Shown: positions 1-10,262 of the stretch, in pieces | Position numbering within the stretch: the stretch's first letter is position 1 | How the letters are laid out: the number at the start of each line of letters is the position of its first letter | NCBI GenBank assembly: GCA_023383815.1 | Contig: JAHDYG010000011.1 | Span: forward strand, 51,881-115,880 | Origin: Rhodocyclaceae bacterium | Lineage (GTDB): Bacteria > Pseudomonadota > Gammaproteobacteria > Burkholderiales > Rhodocyclaceae | Length of the DNA: 64,000 nt | Direction of reading: 5' to 3' | The notes under the pieces: model-generated | What the model was told of the DNA's origin: nothing | Databases searched by the model: none | What the model saw: only the letters and a program-made list of their open reading frames with translations | Position numbers and translations under genes: made by a program

Positions 1-554
1 AGGGCCTGGGGGTCGATGCCGATCGCCACGACTCCAGCGAATCCGCCGTCGGGGCTTCGCACCCGGCGCGCCAGCACGACGATCTTCCTCTTGCTGATGC
101 GGCCGGCAATCGGGCCGGAGATGTCGAGCCGATCTTCGCCGTCGCCCAGTCGTGTGAAGTAGTCCCGGTCGGACACCGAGACATGCGACTGCGGGGGTCT
201 GCCGCCCGAGAGCAGCACGGTGCCGTTCCGGTCGGCGACGAGGTTCGCGGTCGCGATATCCAGCTGGCCGCTGTTCGCCAGGCTGGCAAGCATCCGCTTG
301 AACTCGTCGAGGCCTCGCGCTTCGAGGCTCTCGCGCAGAAACAGGATCGCCGTGTCGATCTTGCGTACCCGCTCCATCACGGCCGCTTCGGCGAGGTGGG
401 CCTGAGCCTCCAGTTCGCGTTGCAGGCGGGTCTCCGCCTCCGCGCGCTCGTGCCCGACCTGTGCCTGGATCAGGATGCAAAGACCGATGACCAGGGCCGT
501 TCCGAGTGCGACCAGCGCGAGCGCAAGACGCATCTGTTCACGAGGTGTCTTCAT
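1..554 (-). CDS. Sensor protein N-terminus (TM helix plus Cache-like periplasmic domain), truncated by window edge
   Basis: Reverse-strand reading MKTPREQMRLALALVALGTALVIGLCILIQAQVGHERAEAETRLQRELEAQ...VSVSDRDYFTRLGDGEDRLDISGPIAGRISKRKIVVLARRVRSPDGGFAGVVAIGIDPQAL; the RDYF...SGPI...ARRV pattern is typical of dCache_1 sensors; open at window edge. Confidence 0.7.
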   Translation of the reverse strand, partial: MKTPREQMRLALALVALGTALVIGLCILIQAQVGHERAEAETRLQRELEAQAHLAEAAVMERVRKIDTAILFLRESLEARGLDEFKRMLASLANSGQLDIATANLVADRNGTVLLSGGRPPQSHVSVSDRDYFTRLGDGEDRLDISGPIAGRISKRKIVVLARRVRSPDGGFAGVVAIGIDPQA

Positions 555-621
555 GCCGGGAAGCCGGTGACGGATCCGGAATGCGGACTCTCGCCCACCG
601 CGAACAGCGCATGCAGGTCGC

Positions 622-2256
622 TCATCCCGAGGCTCCGGTTCCAGCAGCGCGCGCACGCAGTACGTACTTCTGGATCTTGCCGGTTGCGGTCTTCGGCAGT
701 TCACCGAAGACGATCGTCTTGGGGGCCTTGAACCCCGCCAAGTGTTCGCGGCAGAAGGTGATGAGCTCGGCCGCGCTGGCGTGCTGGCCATCCCTGAGTT
801 CGACGAAGGCGCACGGGACTTCGCCCCATTTGTCGTCGGGTTGTGCAACGACTGCGGCGGCGGCGACGGCCGGGTGCTTGTAGAGCGCATCCTCGACCTC
901 GACCGAAGAGACGTTCTCGCCGCCCGAGATGATCACATCCTTGAGGCGGTCGCGGATCTGCATGTAGCCGTGCTCGTGCCACACGGCCGCATCGCCGGTG
1001 CGCAGCCAGCCGTCCGTGAAGGCTTGCGCGGTGGCTTCGGGGTCCTTGTAGTAGCCCTTCATCATGGTGTTGCCGCGCAGCTCGATCTCGCCTTGCGTGA
1101 TGCCGTCGCGCGGGACCGGTTGGCGGGTTTCGAGGTCGACGATGCGGACCTCCTCGTTCATCGGAAACGTCACTCCCTGCCAGCTCTGGATCTCGGCCTG
1201 GCGTTCGAAGGGCAGGGCATCCCATTCCTCGCGCCACAGGCATTGTGTGACGTGCCCGAAGGTTTCGGTCAGGCCGTACACCTGCATCACGTCGAAGCCG
1301 AGCGCCTTCATGCGTTCGAGGATTGCGGCCGGCGGGGGGGCACCGGCGGTCAGGACGCGCACCGGATGGTCGAAGCTGCGCCGATCGGATTCGGACGCGT
1401 TCACCAGCATGCCGAGCACGATCGGGGCGCCGCCAAAGTGCGTGACGCGGTGCTCGGCGATCGCCTCGAAGATCGCCCTGGCTGTGACGGTCCGGCAGCA
1501 GACCACGGTTCCGGCCATGAGCGTCATCGTCCAGGCGTGCCCCCAGCCGTTGCAGTGGAACATCGGCACTGTGTATAGATAGGTCGGATGCAGCGGCAGG
1601 TTCCAGGCAGCGACCGTGCCCATGCTCATCAGGTAGCCGCCGCGGTGATGATAGACGACGCCCTTCGGGCGGCCGGAGGTGCCCGACGTGTAGTTGAGTG
1701 CCAGCGCCTGCCACTCGTCCTCGGGCAGGCGCCAGGGTGACAGCGGATCGCCCTCGGCGAGCAGTCCCTCGTAGTCGACGTCGCCAAGCCGCTCGCCGGG
1801 TGGTTCGTTGTCGTCAATGATGTCGACCACCGGGAGCTTGCGTCCGAGCTGGCGCAGCGCCTCCCTGACCGTCGGCGCGAAGCGGGTGTCGGTGATCAGC
1901 ATCCGCGCGTCCGAGTGTTCGAGGATGTAGGCGATCGTTCCCGGATCGAGGCGGACGTTGATCGTGTTGAGGACGGCGCCCGCCATCGGGATGCCAAAGT
2001 GCGCCTCGAACATCTCCGGTGTGTTGGCCGCCAGGATCGACACAGTGTCGCCGGTGCCGATGCCCCGCTGCCCGAGCGCCGCCGCCAGCCGCCGTGCACG
2101 CGCCCCGGTTTCTGCCCAGCTCTGGCGGCGTGCGCCGTGGATCAGTGCGGTGCGCGACGGAAAGAGATCCACCGTGCGCCGCAGGAAGGATAGTGGCGAG
2201 AGCGGTACGTGGTTGGCCGGGTTGCGGGCGAGCGCTTCGTACTGTTCGCGGGACAT
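622..2256 (-). CDS. AMP-dependent acyl-CoA synthetase/ligase
   Basis: ANL motifs YTSGTSGRPKGV, GEIELRGNTMMKGYY, DGWLRTGDAA, KDVIISGGENVSSVEVE, PKTATGKIQKY; start placed at MSREQYEALARN. Confidence 0.9.
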   Translation of the reverse strand: MSREQYEALARNPANHVPLSPLSFLRRTVDLFPSRTALIHGARRQSWAETGARARRLAAALGQRGIGTGDTVSILAANTPEMFEAHFGIPMAGAVLNTINVRLDPGTIAYILEHSDARMLITDTRFAPTVREALRQLGRKLPVVDIIDDNEPPGERLGDVDYEGLLAEGDPLSPWRLPEDEWQALALNYTSGTSGRPKGVVYHHRGGYLMSMGTVAAWNLPLHPTYLYTVPMFHCNGWGHAWTMTLMAGTVVCCRTVTARAIFEAIAEHRVTHFGGAPIVLGMLVNASESDRRSFDHPVRVLTAGAPPPAAILERMKALGFDVMQVYGLTETFGHVTQCLWREEWDALPFERQAEIQSWQGVTFPMNEEVRIVDLETRQPVPRDGITQGEIELRGNTMMKGYYKDPEATAQAFTDGWLRTGDAAVWHEHGYMQIRDRLKDVIISGGENVSSVEVEDALYKHPAVAAAAVVAQPDDKWGEVPCAFVELRDGQHASAAELITFCREHLAGFKAPKTIVFGELPKTATGKIQKYVLRARAAGTGASG

Positions 2257-2269
2257 CGGCTCGGGGTCC

Positions 2270-2812
2270 TCAGGGCTGGTCGGTTGCGGTTGGGGGTGGT
2301 GAGGCTGCGAGCAGCCGCTCGTAGAGTGCGGCGTCGGCACCCGAATGACAGCAGAAGATCACCTCCGTGAGGCCCGGGAGTCGTTCGAGGCTGGCGCGCA
2401 CGCTGGCGATCGCGATGCGTGCGGCGGGCTCCACAGGGTAGCCATATACGCCGGTCGAGATGCACGGAAACGCGATGCTGCGCGCTCCGGCCACGGCGGC
2501 CTCTTCGAGCGCGCGCCGGTAGCATGAGGCGAGCGCTTCGGACTCGCCGTGCTGGCCCCCATGCCACACTGGGCCGACCGTGTGGATCACGAAGCGGGCG
2601 GGCAGTTCGTAGCCTGCGGTGCGCTTTGCCTCACCCGTGGCGCAGCCGCCAAGCCCGCGGCATTCTTCGAGCAGGCGCGGACCGGCGGCGCGATGAATCG
2701 CGCCGTCCACCCCGCCTCCGCCCAGCAACGAGTGGTTGGCGGCGTTGACGATCGCGTCCACCGCGAGCTTCGTGATGTCCCCCTGAACGACGCGCAGCGC
2801 GGCGGCGGTCAT
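2270..2812 (-). CDS. Macro domain O-acetyl-ADP-ribose deacetylase-like protein
   Basis: [44 protein letters not shown]...ISTGVYGYP; the longer 476-aa ORF upstream of this start is not coherent. Confidence 0.92.
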   Translation of the reverse strand: MTAAALRVVQGDITKLAVDAIVNAANHSLLGGGGVDGAIHRAAGPRLLEECRGLGGCATGEAKRTAGYELPARFVIHTVGPVWHGGQHGESEALASCYRRALEEAAVAGARSIAFPCISTGVYGYPVEPAARIAIASVRASLERLPGLTEVIFCCHSGADAALYERLLAASPPPTATDQP

Positions 2813-2829
2813 CGTGAGGCGCTCCCCGT

Positions 2830-5019
2830 TCAGCGCGGGGGCTCGGTCGCCACGGTCGGCGCGCCGATCCCTGTCGTGAAGTACCCCTGGTGCCACAACC
2901 AGGCGAGCAGCGCGGTGGTCAGGAGGGCCAGGAGCCAGCCACGCCACGGAGTGCGCTTCTCGGCATAGGGGTCGTCCAGGCTGCGTGAGGCGCCTGGTGG
3001 CAGGGCTGCGACGCCGGTGAGTGCGCCGCCGAACGGCAGGTTGATGCGGGCGCGGGTATTGACCGCCCAGCCGTTGGCATCGAGAAGCGGCCCGAGGTTT
3101 CGCTGACGCAGCTTGAGCCAGGCGAGCAGCATCGACGGCCCGGAGATCAGCAGCATCACGGCCACGACCACCAGCGGCAACTGCCAAGGGGGCATCGACA
3201 ACAGGCCGGTGACGATCGCGGCCAGGGCCGTGCCGAGTGCGCCCAGCGCCAGCCCGATCGCGGCGAAGATGCCGGCGAAGCGGGCGATGTCGAATCCTGC
3301 CGGGGCAGGCGCCGCGCTTCCCTTTTCCGCTCCAGCGGCGGTGTCGGCGAGGTTTGCCGCAGCCTTGTCGTCGACCGCCTGGTCGCGTGAGGCCGCGAAT
3401 TTGCGGATCTGCTCGCCGATCATGCGGCCGATGCGCCGGTACGGCGACCAGAACGCCTGGCGCACACTGATGGGGTTCTCGACGACCTTGACGATGCTCG
3501 CGTTCCAGTCGCGTCCCTGGCGGTCGTAGAAGATTCCGTTGCGTCCGGGTACGAGCATCTCGTCGGCATCGCCTCCGGTGAGTGCGGCGACGATCGTGAT
3601 CGGCCCGGCATCGGCGCGCGTGCACTGACAGTAGACGAGGTAGGTTCCGCTCAGCGGCGCGAGCGCTGCATGACGCGCCATGTCGTCGACGCGCAGGCAC
3701 AGATCACAGCTGCGCTGGTCCAGGTACAGCGTTCCGGCCTGGAAGATGGCCTTTTCGCGCTGGCTGTAGAACGCGCTCAGGTTCACGTAGTTCTTCAGCA
3801 GGGTGACGAGATCGCGCCGGTAACGCAGCAGCCGTTCGAGCTGGTCGAAGGCTTCGGCAGCGGTGTCGGCCGTGCGGTCCCGCTCGATCAGCGATGACAG
3901 GGTGGTGCGAAGGGTGCCGTCGAGCAGTTGCGCGAGGCGTTCCGGCCCGAGGCCCTCCAGTTCGTCGCCCGGCTTCTCCCGCATCCACGCGTGCCAGGCA
4001 TCGAAGCGTGCCGACAGCCCGGACCACTCCTCGGCGCCGAGGTGCTCGCGCGGGCCGAGCAGCGGCCCCACGATTTCGTCGCGCAGACGGGCGATCGCTT
4101 CGCTCCAGGCAGGGTTCAGCCCGGTGGCGAGCGGCAGTTTGGCGCCGGCGCTGACCCTTGCGAGCGGCAAGGTCGCGAGTTCGCAGCCCTGCGCGCTCAG
4201 GAGCTGCTGGGCGATTTCGCGGTAGGCCGTTTCGGGCGGGTTCAGGGCTTCGGCGGCGCGGGCATCGAAGGCCGCGAGCCGGCAGCGGGTGAAAAAGTCG
4301 TCGATGCGCGGGCGCAGGGTGTCGAAGAGCGTTGCCGCATCTGCGGTCGCATCACCCAGCGGCAGCACGGCAGCGTCTTCGCGCCCGTGCGCAAGCCAGC
4401 GCGCACGGGCTTCGGCGAGTTCGAAGAAGCGTTCCAGCGTGGCCTGATCGATTCCGGGCTGCCCGCTGCGATCGGTCAGAGGGGCGCAGCAGGCGAGGAT
4501 GTCGGCGATTGCCTGACGCTGGGCATCGTCTTCGGCCAGTTCGGCAGGCACGATCCCGTCGCCGTTGAAGCGCTCGGGGGCAAAGAAGCGGGTGGGTTCG
4601 GCCAGATCCACGAGACGGATCGCACTGGCCTCGCTGCGCCCGAGGACGGCGAGCAACTGGCGGGCGGTCGCCGCCATCCTCGCGCCCTCCGGATGCGTGG
4701 TGTCGATCGCGTCGAGCGGCAGCGCATCGCCGGCTTCGAACAGGATTCCCGGATCCTTGAGATGGGCACAGGCCCATCGCACCGCAGCGAGGATCTCGGG
4801 GCTGCGGATGCGGCCGTCGCCGTCGGTGTCGATCCGTTCCAGCGTCTGGCGGTCGAACTCCAGTCCCGAGGTCGGGCAGCCGAGCACGGCCCAGAGCTTC
4901 TGGTCGAGCTGATCGAGATGGCGCAGGTCTTCGGCCGTCTCGATTCGGACCTGGTCGAATCCGCCGCTACGGAAGAAGCGCCAGGGGTGGTTGGGTTCGG
5001 TGCCTGCGCGCTCGGTCAT
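2830..5019 (-). CDS. Large EF-hand-containing protein with C-terminal TM segments
   Basis: Canonical 12-residue EF loop [12 protein letters not shown], second degenerate loop around [10 protein letters not shown], hydrophobic C-terminal helices; start at [15 protein letters not shown]. Confidence 0.75.
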   Translation of the reverse strand: MTERAGTEPNHPWRFFRSGGFDQVRIETAEDLRHLDQLDQKLWAVLGCPTSGLEFDRQTLERIDTDGDGRIRSPEILAAVRWACAHLKDPGILFEAGDALPLDAIDTTHPEGARMAATARQLLAVLGRSEASAIRLVDLAEPTRFFAPERFNGDGIVPAELAEDDAQRQAIADILACCAPLTDRSGQPGIDQATLERFFELAEARARWLAHGREDAAVLPLGDATADAATLFDTLRPRIDDFFTRCRLAAFDARAAEALNPPETAYREIAQQLLSAQGCELATLPLARVSAGAKLPLATGLNPAWSEAIARLRDEIVGPLLGPREHLGAEEWSGLSARFDAWHAWMREKPGDELEGLGPERLAQLLDGTLRTTLSSLIERDRTADTAAEAFDQLERLLRYRRDLVTLLKNYVNLSAFYSQREKAIFQAGTLYLDQRSCDLCLRVDDMARHAALAPLSGTYLVYCQCTRADAGPITIVAALTGGDADEMLVPGRNGIFYDRQGRDWNASIVKVVENPISVRQAFWSPYRRIGRMIGEQIRKFAASRDQAVDDKAAANLADTAAGAEKGSAAPAPAGFDIARFAGIFAAIGLALGALGTALAAIVTGLLSMPPWQLPLVVVAVMLLISGPSMLLAWLKLRQRNLGPLLDANGWAVNTRARINLPFGGALTGVAALPPGASRSLDDPYAEKRTPWRGWLLALLTTALLAWLWHQGYFTTGIGAPTVATEPPR

Positions 5020-5163
5020 TGCCGTTCTCCCCTGCGGTTCGGAAACGCCAGGGCCGGCCTGCGGTGCGCGTTGCACGGCAGGCCGGCCGTGCTCGCGATC
5101 ATTCTAGATCAAGCCCGGATGCGGTAGGGAAGTCCCACCCGTCGAATGTCCGGAAGGGCGCGG

Positions 5164-6360
5164 TCAGGGCAGTCCGTCGATGCGGGCGCGGACCAGCCAG
5201 GGCGCGAAGCGCCACGCAAAGAGCAGGAAACCGGCGGCAAAACACACGCCGCTCGCGATCAGTGCATAAGGCGCGAGCGCCGTGGGCAGGGCCGAGAACA
5301 GGCGCAGCGCGGTGGCTGCGAGTACCAGCCAGAACGCAACTCCCATCGGTGGAGGAAGTTCCAGCGTGCGCCCGGTATGCCCAAGCGCGGTGCGGGTCAT
5401 CATGCCCAGGGTCAGCAGGCCGATGCCGCCGACCGCGATGCTGTGCAGCGCCGCGCTGGTGGCAAGCGGCCAGAAGAGCGTCGCAAGGCCGTAGAGGGCG
5501 ACCCCGAAGGCCGTACAGGCATAGCCGGCGAAGAGCACCCAGAGCAGGGGTTGGGACGCGACGCGGGGGTGCCACCAGCGTGCGAGTTGAACGAGATTCA
5601 CGGCCCCGCCCGCAGCGCCGAGCGAAGCGATCAGTACGGGCGGTGCGTCGATGGCGACGGCGGTGGCCATGGCCAGCGGAGCGCTGACCGCGATCGCGTT
5701 GGCTGTGATCGAGTTCATGAACTGCGGAATCTGCAGTGCGCGGCTGGTGAAGAAGGCGATCACGCGCATGCCCATGAAGAAGATCACGGTCGCCACCAGC
5801 AGCAGCCCGACGTGCAGCATGCGCCGGGGGTCGAGGGCCAGTTCGCCGGCGATCGCGAGGTGGAAGGCGAGGTTGGCCGCACCGAGCCCGAGCAGGAGCA
5901 CCGGCACGATGTAGTTTCTCCTGTTGCGCGTGCGCAGCACCGGAACTGCCATGAAGCCGGCTGCAGCGACGAAGAACAGCACGGAGAGCAGTCCGCCGGC
6001 AAGATTCGTGTCCGGCACCGCGAGCAAGGTGATCCGTGCGCCCAGCCACAGCGCGGCCAGTCCTGCAAGCGCACGACCACGCACCGGGGGTTGCCCGGTC
6101 CAGGTCGCCACCGCGGTCAGCACGAAGCCCACGATCACGGCTCCGGCATAGCCCCAGATCATTTCGTGCGCATGCCACAGGAAACCCGGCAGGGCGGCGG
6201 TTCCGCCGATGCCGAGTGCCCAGGCGAAGACGAACAGCGCCCCTTGCACCGATGCCAGAAGGTAGAAGGGGCGGAAGGCCATTGACAGCGTGGCCTTCCA
6301 ACTCGGGCGTGGGTCGACCGCCCGGCGCCGGGGTTCGTCGATGCGAAACAGGGTGGCCAT
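5164..6360 (-). CDS. nnrS: NnrS family multi-TM haem/NO-stress protein
   Basis: MAFRPFYLLASVQGALFVFAWALG..PGFLWHAHEMIWGYAGAVIVGFVLTAVATWTGQPP is NnrS-like. Confidence 0.9.
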   Translation of the reverse strand: MATLFRIDEPRRRAVDPRPSWKATLSMAFRPFYLLASVQGALFVFAWALGIGGTAALPGFLWHAHEMIWGYAGAVIVGFVLTAVATWTGQPPVRGRALAGLAALWLGARITLLAVPDTNLAGGLLSVLFFVAAAGFMAVPVLRTRNRRNYIVPVLLLGLGAANLAFHLAIAGELALDPRRMLHVGLLLVATVIFFMGMRVIAFFTSRALQIPQFMNSITANAIAVSAPLAMATAVAIDAPPVLIASLGAAGGAVNLVQLARWWHPRVASQPLLWVLFAGYACTAFGVALYGLATLFWPLATSAALHSIAVGGIGLLTLGMMTRTALGHTGRTLELPPPMGVAFWLVLAATALRLFSALPTALAPYALIASGVCFAAGFLLFAWRFAPWLVRARIDGLP

Positions 6361-6376
6361 GCCGGAGGTTCCGGGG

Positions 6377-6637
6377 TCAGCCGGCGATGACGAAGTCGAT
6401 CACGACGCCATCGGGCTCGCGCGACACGTAATTCACCTGGACGGCGTTGCCATAGCGGCTGGCGATCTGCTGCAGCAGCGGGATCGGGTCGTGGTCATTG
6501 CGAAAGCGCATCGTCTCTCCCGGTCCCAGCGCCTCGAGGGCGCCGAAAATGGCAGCATGACGGAACCGCTTGGCGATGCGGGTGGCGTCGAATGGATACG
6601 GGGGGTTTCCAGCGAGCGGCGAGCTACAGTTGTGCAT
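6377..6637 (-). CDS. DUF2249 family protein
   Basis: MHNCSSPLAG..FGALEALGPGETMRFRNDHDPIPLLQQI, typical DUF2249. Confidence 0.8.
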   Translation of the reverse strand: MHNCSSPLAGNPPYPFDATRIAKRFRHAAIFGALEALGPGETMRFRNDHDPIPLLQQIASRYGNAVQVNYVSREPDGVVIDFVIAG

Positions 6638-6710
6638 GGTGATCTCTCCAGCGGTCGGTGAGGAAGAAGTGGATTTGAAACACAAAGATGAATCTAATCG
6701 GCTTCTTAAA

Positions 6711-6733
6711 AAGAGTCAACTTGAATGTATCTT
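6711..6733. promoter_or_regulatory. Candidate NsrR operator
   Basis: AAGAGTCAACTTGAATGTATCTT matches 16 of 22 defined positions of the AAGATGCATTTNAAATGCATCTT consensus as I recall it; lies between nnrS/DUF2249 and nsrR. Confidence 0.5.
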
Positions 6734-6794
6734 TTGGCTGAAAACACTATAATCGGTTGCGGTCGCACTTCGGCGGCCACGAGTGGAGCGTCCG

Positions 6795-7256
6795 ATGCAT
6801 ATCACCCAACACACCGACTATGCCCTGCGCGTCCTGATCCATCTCGGGGCCAATGCCGGTCGGCTGGTGACGATCGCCGAGATCGCGGAGCGCTACGAGA
6901 TCTCGCGCAGCCACCTCATGAAGGTCGTCAATCAGCTCGTCCGCGAAGGTTTCGTCGACGGTCTGCGCGGCAAGGGCGGCGGACTGCGCCTGGCGCGCGA
7001 TGCAGCGCAGATTCGCGTCGGGGAGGTGGTGCGGCGCATGGAGCGCGCGATGGATCTGGTGGAGTGCTTCAATGCCGACAGCCGCTGCCTGCTCGATCCG
7101 GCGTGCCGGCTCAAGGGGGCGCTGGCAAATGCGTTGAGCGCATTCCTTGGTGCGCTGGACGATGTGACGCTTGCTGATCTGCTGGGGCCCGCCGAAGCGC
7201 GCCTGCTGAAGTCCGAGCGTCCGCTGGTGCCCCATCCCGCCGGATCGAAGGGCTGA
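6795..7256 (+). CDS. nsrR: Rrf2-family nitric-oxide-sensing repressor NsrR
   Basis: MHITQHTDYALRVLIHLG.. with Cys cluster VECFNADSRCLLDPACRLKGAL; divergent from nnrS. Confidence 0.88.
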   Translation: MHITQHTDYALRVLIHLGANAGRLVTIAEIAERYEISRSHLMKVVNQLVREGFVDGLRGKGGGLRLARDAAQIRVGEVVRRMERAMDLVECFNADSRCLLDPACRLKGALANALSAFLGALDDVTLADLLGPAEARLLKSERPLVPHPAGSKG

Positions 7257-7302
7257 CCGGCGGGAGTGAGAACGGTTTCGCACGGGCCCTCTCGGGACCC
7301 TT

Positions 7303-8451
7303 TCAGCGACTGGTGATCTTCAGTTCGATGCGGCGGTTGCGGGCGTGCGCCTCGGTGCTGTCGCCGGCCTGCAGCGGGTGGTACTCGCCGTACCCGGTAG
7401 CTGCGAGCCGTTGTGCAGGAACGCCCTGATCGCGCAGGAACTTCACGATCGCGAGTGCTCGCGCGGTCGACAGCTCCCAGTTCGACGGGAAGCGCGCGGT
7501 GGCGATCGGGCGCCGGTCGGTATGGCCATCGACCTGCAACACCCAGGGCAGGTCTTCCGGAATCTCCTTCGCGATGGTCTTGAGGGTTTCGGCCAGGCGC
7601 AGCAACTGCTTCAGGCCTTCCTCGCTGACTTCGTCCGACGCGCTCGGGAACAGCACCTCGCTGGAAAACACGAAGCGGTCGCCGACGACCTGGATGTCCG
7701 TCCGCTCTCCGAGCACGGCCCGCAGACGGCCGAAGAACTCGGAGCGGAAGCGCGTCAGCTCCTGAACCCGCGCTGCGAGTGCGAGATTGAGCTCGCGGCC
7801 GAGTTCGTCGATCTTCAGGTCGCGCGCCTGGATCGTGGCTTCGGCGGCCGCAAGGGCCTTGTTCAGTTCCTCGAGCTGGGTGCGGATCGCAGCGAGTTGC
7901 CGGTTCAGGAGTTCGATCTGGGCCAGCGCGCTTTCCGACACCGCGACCTGATCCTTGAGCGTGCGCTCGGAGGTGTCGAGCTCGCTTGCCAGTCGCGCCA
8001 CCTCGCTTTCGAGTTCGCGCTTGAGGCGCTCGAGTGCGGCGATGTCGGCAACCAGGCGGGCCGCCTGCTCGCGCTGACGCACGCTCTCCTCGCGTTGTTC
8101 GAGCAGTGCGCGTTCGGTGGTGGACAGCGTGCCGCGGGTCTCTTCGAGTGTTGCGGCGAGCGCGGCTTGCGCATCCCGTTCGCTCGCGAGGGTCGCGGAA
8201 AGCTCACCGATGTGCGCTTCCGCGCGTTCGCGGGCGGCGCTCTCGAGACTCAGCGTCTGAGCCAGTGCTGCGAGCTCTGCATTGAGGCGTGCGAGGGCGC
8301 GGTCGCGCCCGCTCACCGCGTCGGTGAGCACGAATTGCCCGATCACGAAGATCAGGATCACGAACACCATCACCATCAGGAGCGAGGCGAGGGCGTCGAC
8401 GAACCCGGGCCAGAAGTCCGGGCCGCGGCGGCGGCGCGAGAGCACGGCCAT
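7303..8451 (-). CDS. MotB/OmpA-like peptidoglycan-binding protein with long coiled coil
   Basis: N-terminal TM (FWPGFVDALASLLMVMVFVILIFVIGQFVL), long coiled coil, C-terminal OmpA motif QVDGHTDRRP..NWELSTARA. Confidence 0.85.
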   Translation of the reverse strand: MAVLSRRRRGPDFWPGFVDALASLLMVMVFVILIFVIGQFVLTDAVSGRDRALARLNAELAALAQTLSLESAARERAEAHIGELSATLASERDAQAALAATLEETRGTLSTTERALLEQREESVRQREQAARLVADIAALERLKRELESEVARLASELDTSERTLKDQVAVSESALAQIELLNRQLAAIRTQLEELNKALAAAEATIQARDLKIDELGRELNLALAARVQELTRFRSEFFGRLRAVLGERTDIQVVGDRFVFSSEVLFPSASDEVSEEGLKQLLRLAETLKTIAKEIPEDLPWVLQVDGHTDRRPIATARFPSNWELSTARALAIVKFLRDQGVPAQRLAATGYGEYHPLQAGDSTEAHARNRRIELKITSR

Positions 8452-8455
8452 CTGC

Positions 8456-9523
8456 TCAGTCCGCCTTGTGTCCGCCCAGCGCGGCAGCGATCGTTCGCGA
8501 CATCAGGCGCAGTTCGGAGCGCAGATCCTCGGAGAACTGGGCGGCCTCGTTCGGGCGTTGGGCGAGCTGGCGCACGAGTGTACGCAGATCGTCCTGCGTT
8601 TCGGCGACCGTCGACAGCCCGCGCGATTCTCGGCCGATCAGTTCCGACAGACGGTTCAGCTGGTGGCTCAGTTCGCTCAGCTGGTCGACGGTCGCGCGGC
8701 GCTCGCGCTCCGATTCGCCGACTGCGCGCTGCATCCGGTCCAGACTCTCGGCCGTCTGTTCGAGCAGGGCCTGGACGTAGGCTGGCACCGAACCGTCGCC
8801 ATCCCCGGGCATGCCGGACGGAATCCGGGTCACGTTCGAGAGCCACTCTTCGAGTTCGTTGTAGAAGCGGTTCTGGGCATGGCCTGACTGCAGGTCGAGA
8901 AAACCGACGACGAGCGAGCCGGCCAGGCCGAAGAGCGAGGTCGAGAAGCTTGTCGCCATGCCTCCCAGCGGTTCGTCGAGCTTGGTCTTGAGCGCTTCGA
9001 ACATCGCGACCGCATCGGTGCCGACACTCATGCCGCCGATGATGTCGCCGACCGAGCGGATCGTCGTCAGCAGGCCCCAGAACGTGCCGAGCAGGCCGAG
9101 GAAGATCAGGAGGCCGATCAGGTAGCGTGACAGGTCGCGCTGCTCTTCGAGGCGGATCTGGACACTGTCGAGCAGCGAGCGCATCGAGGCGGGTGACAGG
9201 TTCAGGCGCCCTCGCTCGCGCGTTGCGAGCATCTTGGCCATTGGTGCAAGCAGCACCGGGCGGACCAGCGGTGGCCCTTGAAGATCGGTGCGACCGAAGC
9301 TTTCGATCCACAGCACCTCACGCTGCAGGCGCCACACCTGGCGCAGATTGACAGCGATTCCGACTGCCAGCACGAACAGGATCACGCCGTTGAAGGCCGC
9401 ATTCGCCAGGAAGGCGTGCTTGAGCTGGGGGACGAGAAACGCCGCGAGCATCGCGACGAGGGCCAGAAAGACGCCCATCCAGGTGGTGACGTGGATGGGT
9501 TTGGTGAACTCCTTGCTTTCCAT
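8456..9523 (-). CDS. MotA/TolQ/ExbB-like proton-channel family protein
   Basis: LIGLLIFLGLLGTFWGLLTTIRSVGDII..GGMATSFSTSLFGLAGSLVVGFLDLQ; adjacent to the OmpA-domain partner. Confidence 0.85.
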   Translation of the reverse strand: MESKEFTKPIHVTTWMGVFLALVAMLAAFLVPQLKHAFLANAAFNGVILFVLAVGIAVNLRQVWRLQREVLWIESFGRTDLQGPPLVRPVLLAPMAKMLATRERGRLNLSPASMRSLLDSVQIRLEEQRDLSRYLIGLLIFLGLLGTFWGLLTTIRSVGDIIGGMSVGTDAVAMFEALKTKLDEPLGGMATSFSTSLFGLAGSLVVGFLDLQSGHAQNRFYNELEEWLSNVTRIPSGMPGDGDGSVPAYVQALLEQTAESLDRMQRAVGESERERRATVDQLSELSHQLNRLSELIGRESRGLSTVAETQDDLRTLVRQLAQRPNEAAQFSEDLRSELRLMSRTIAAALGGHKAD

Positions 9524-9657
9524 CGGCTCCGGTCCTCATCGGGGGTCGCTGAAATCAGGAACCGGGTCGGGGAGGGCGGTACGTGGCATGTCGCGCGGCA
9601 CGCGCGGCGTGGCGACAGCCCGCTTCTCCCTGATGGCCGGCTGAACTGCTGCAGAGT

Positions 9658-10047
9658 CTAACCCAAATGGTCGTTCGCGCCGAATCGGTGCGGGTGCCTG
9701 CGCACGAGCCAGAACGCGCGCACGGCGAGCGCCGTGGCCACGCCCAGCGCGTCGGCGATCCAGTCGAGCGATTCGGCGTGCCGGTAGCCCGTCGCTGCCT
9801 GGCCGGCCTCGATCAGGGCGCCATAGGCGAGCAGCGCGAGCGCGACGCTCGGCGTGCGGCCCGGCCAGGCGGCGAAGCCGAGCAGGTTCAGCCCGAAGAA
9901 GGTCGCCAGATGGCCGAGCTTGTCCTGCGAGGGTACGAGATCGGGAACCGGGCCCAGGGGCATCAGCGCGAGTGCGAAGATCATCAGGAGTGCGCCCAGA
10001 AAGGCGGCGCGAAGCAAGACGGTGCCGGAGCGGTTGCGTAGGGGCAT
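9658..10047 (-). CDS. VanZ-like membrane protein
   Basis: MPLRNRSGTVLLRAAFLGALLMIFALALMPLGPVPDLVPSQDKLGHLATFFGL. Confidence 0.7.
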   Translation of the reverse strand: MPLRNRSGTVLLRAAFLGALLMIFALALMPLGPVPDLVPSQDKLGHLATFFGLNLLGFAAWPGRTPSVALALLAYGALIEAGQAATGYRHAESLDWIADALGVATALAVRAFWLVRRHPHRFGANDHLG

Positions 10048-10262
10048 CGGGTTTCCTGGTTTGCCGGGTCGGCAGCGTGGATGCATGGGGAAGGGCGTCA
10101 TTGTGCCGCAGTCCGGGCCTGCGCCCGGGGTCACCGGAGTGCGAACTGCCAGGACCGTTTCATGGTCCTCCGTGGGAAGGCGGACTGCGGTCGAACCGAC
10201 GGCACTGACGGGTCAAGGTTCAATGGAATGGACGGGCCGGAGCGGCTCGAAAGGAGGAGGCG

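Noticed and set aside
2813-3700. N-terminal extension of the macro-domain ORF (476-aa track entry)
   Set aside because: Arg/Ala-rich out-of-frame reading of the EF-hand gene; the macro protein starts at 2812.
3928-5127. 399-aa plus-strand ORF opposite the EF-hand gene
   Set aside because: Antisense shadow ORF with biased composition and no domain; opposite strand is a coherent protein.
7345-8991. 548-aa plus-strand ORF opposite the OmpA/MotA genes
   Set aside because: High-GC antisense shadow ORF; low-complexity translation, while the opposite strand encodes recognisable domains.
7303-9523. Zorya anti-phage system (ZorA/ZorB-like MotA and OmpA proteins)
   Set aside because: No ZorC/ZorD/ZorE homologue is adjacent (neighbours are nsrR and a VanZ-like gene), and the MotA-like protein lacks the very long ZorA tail.
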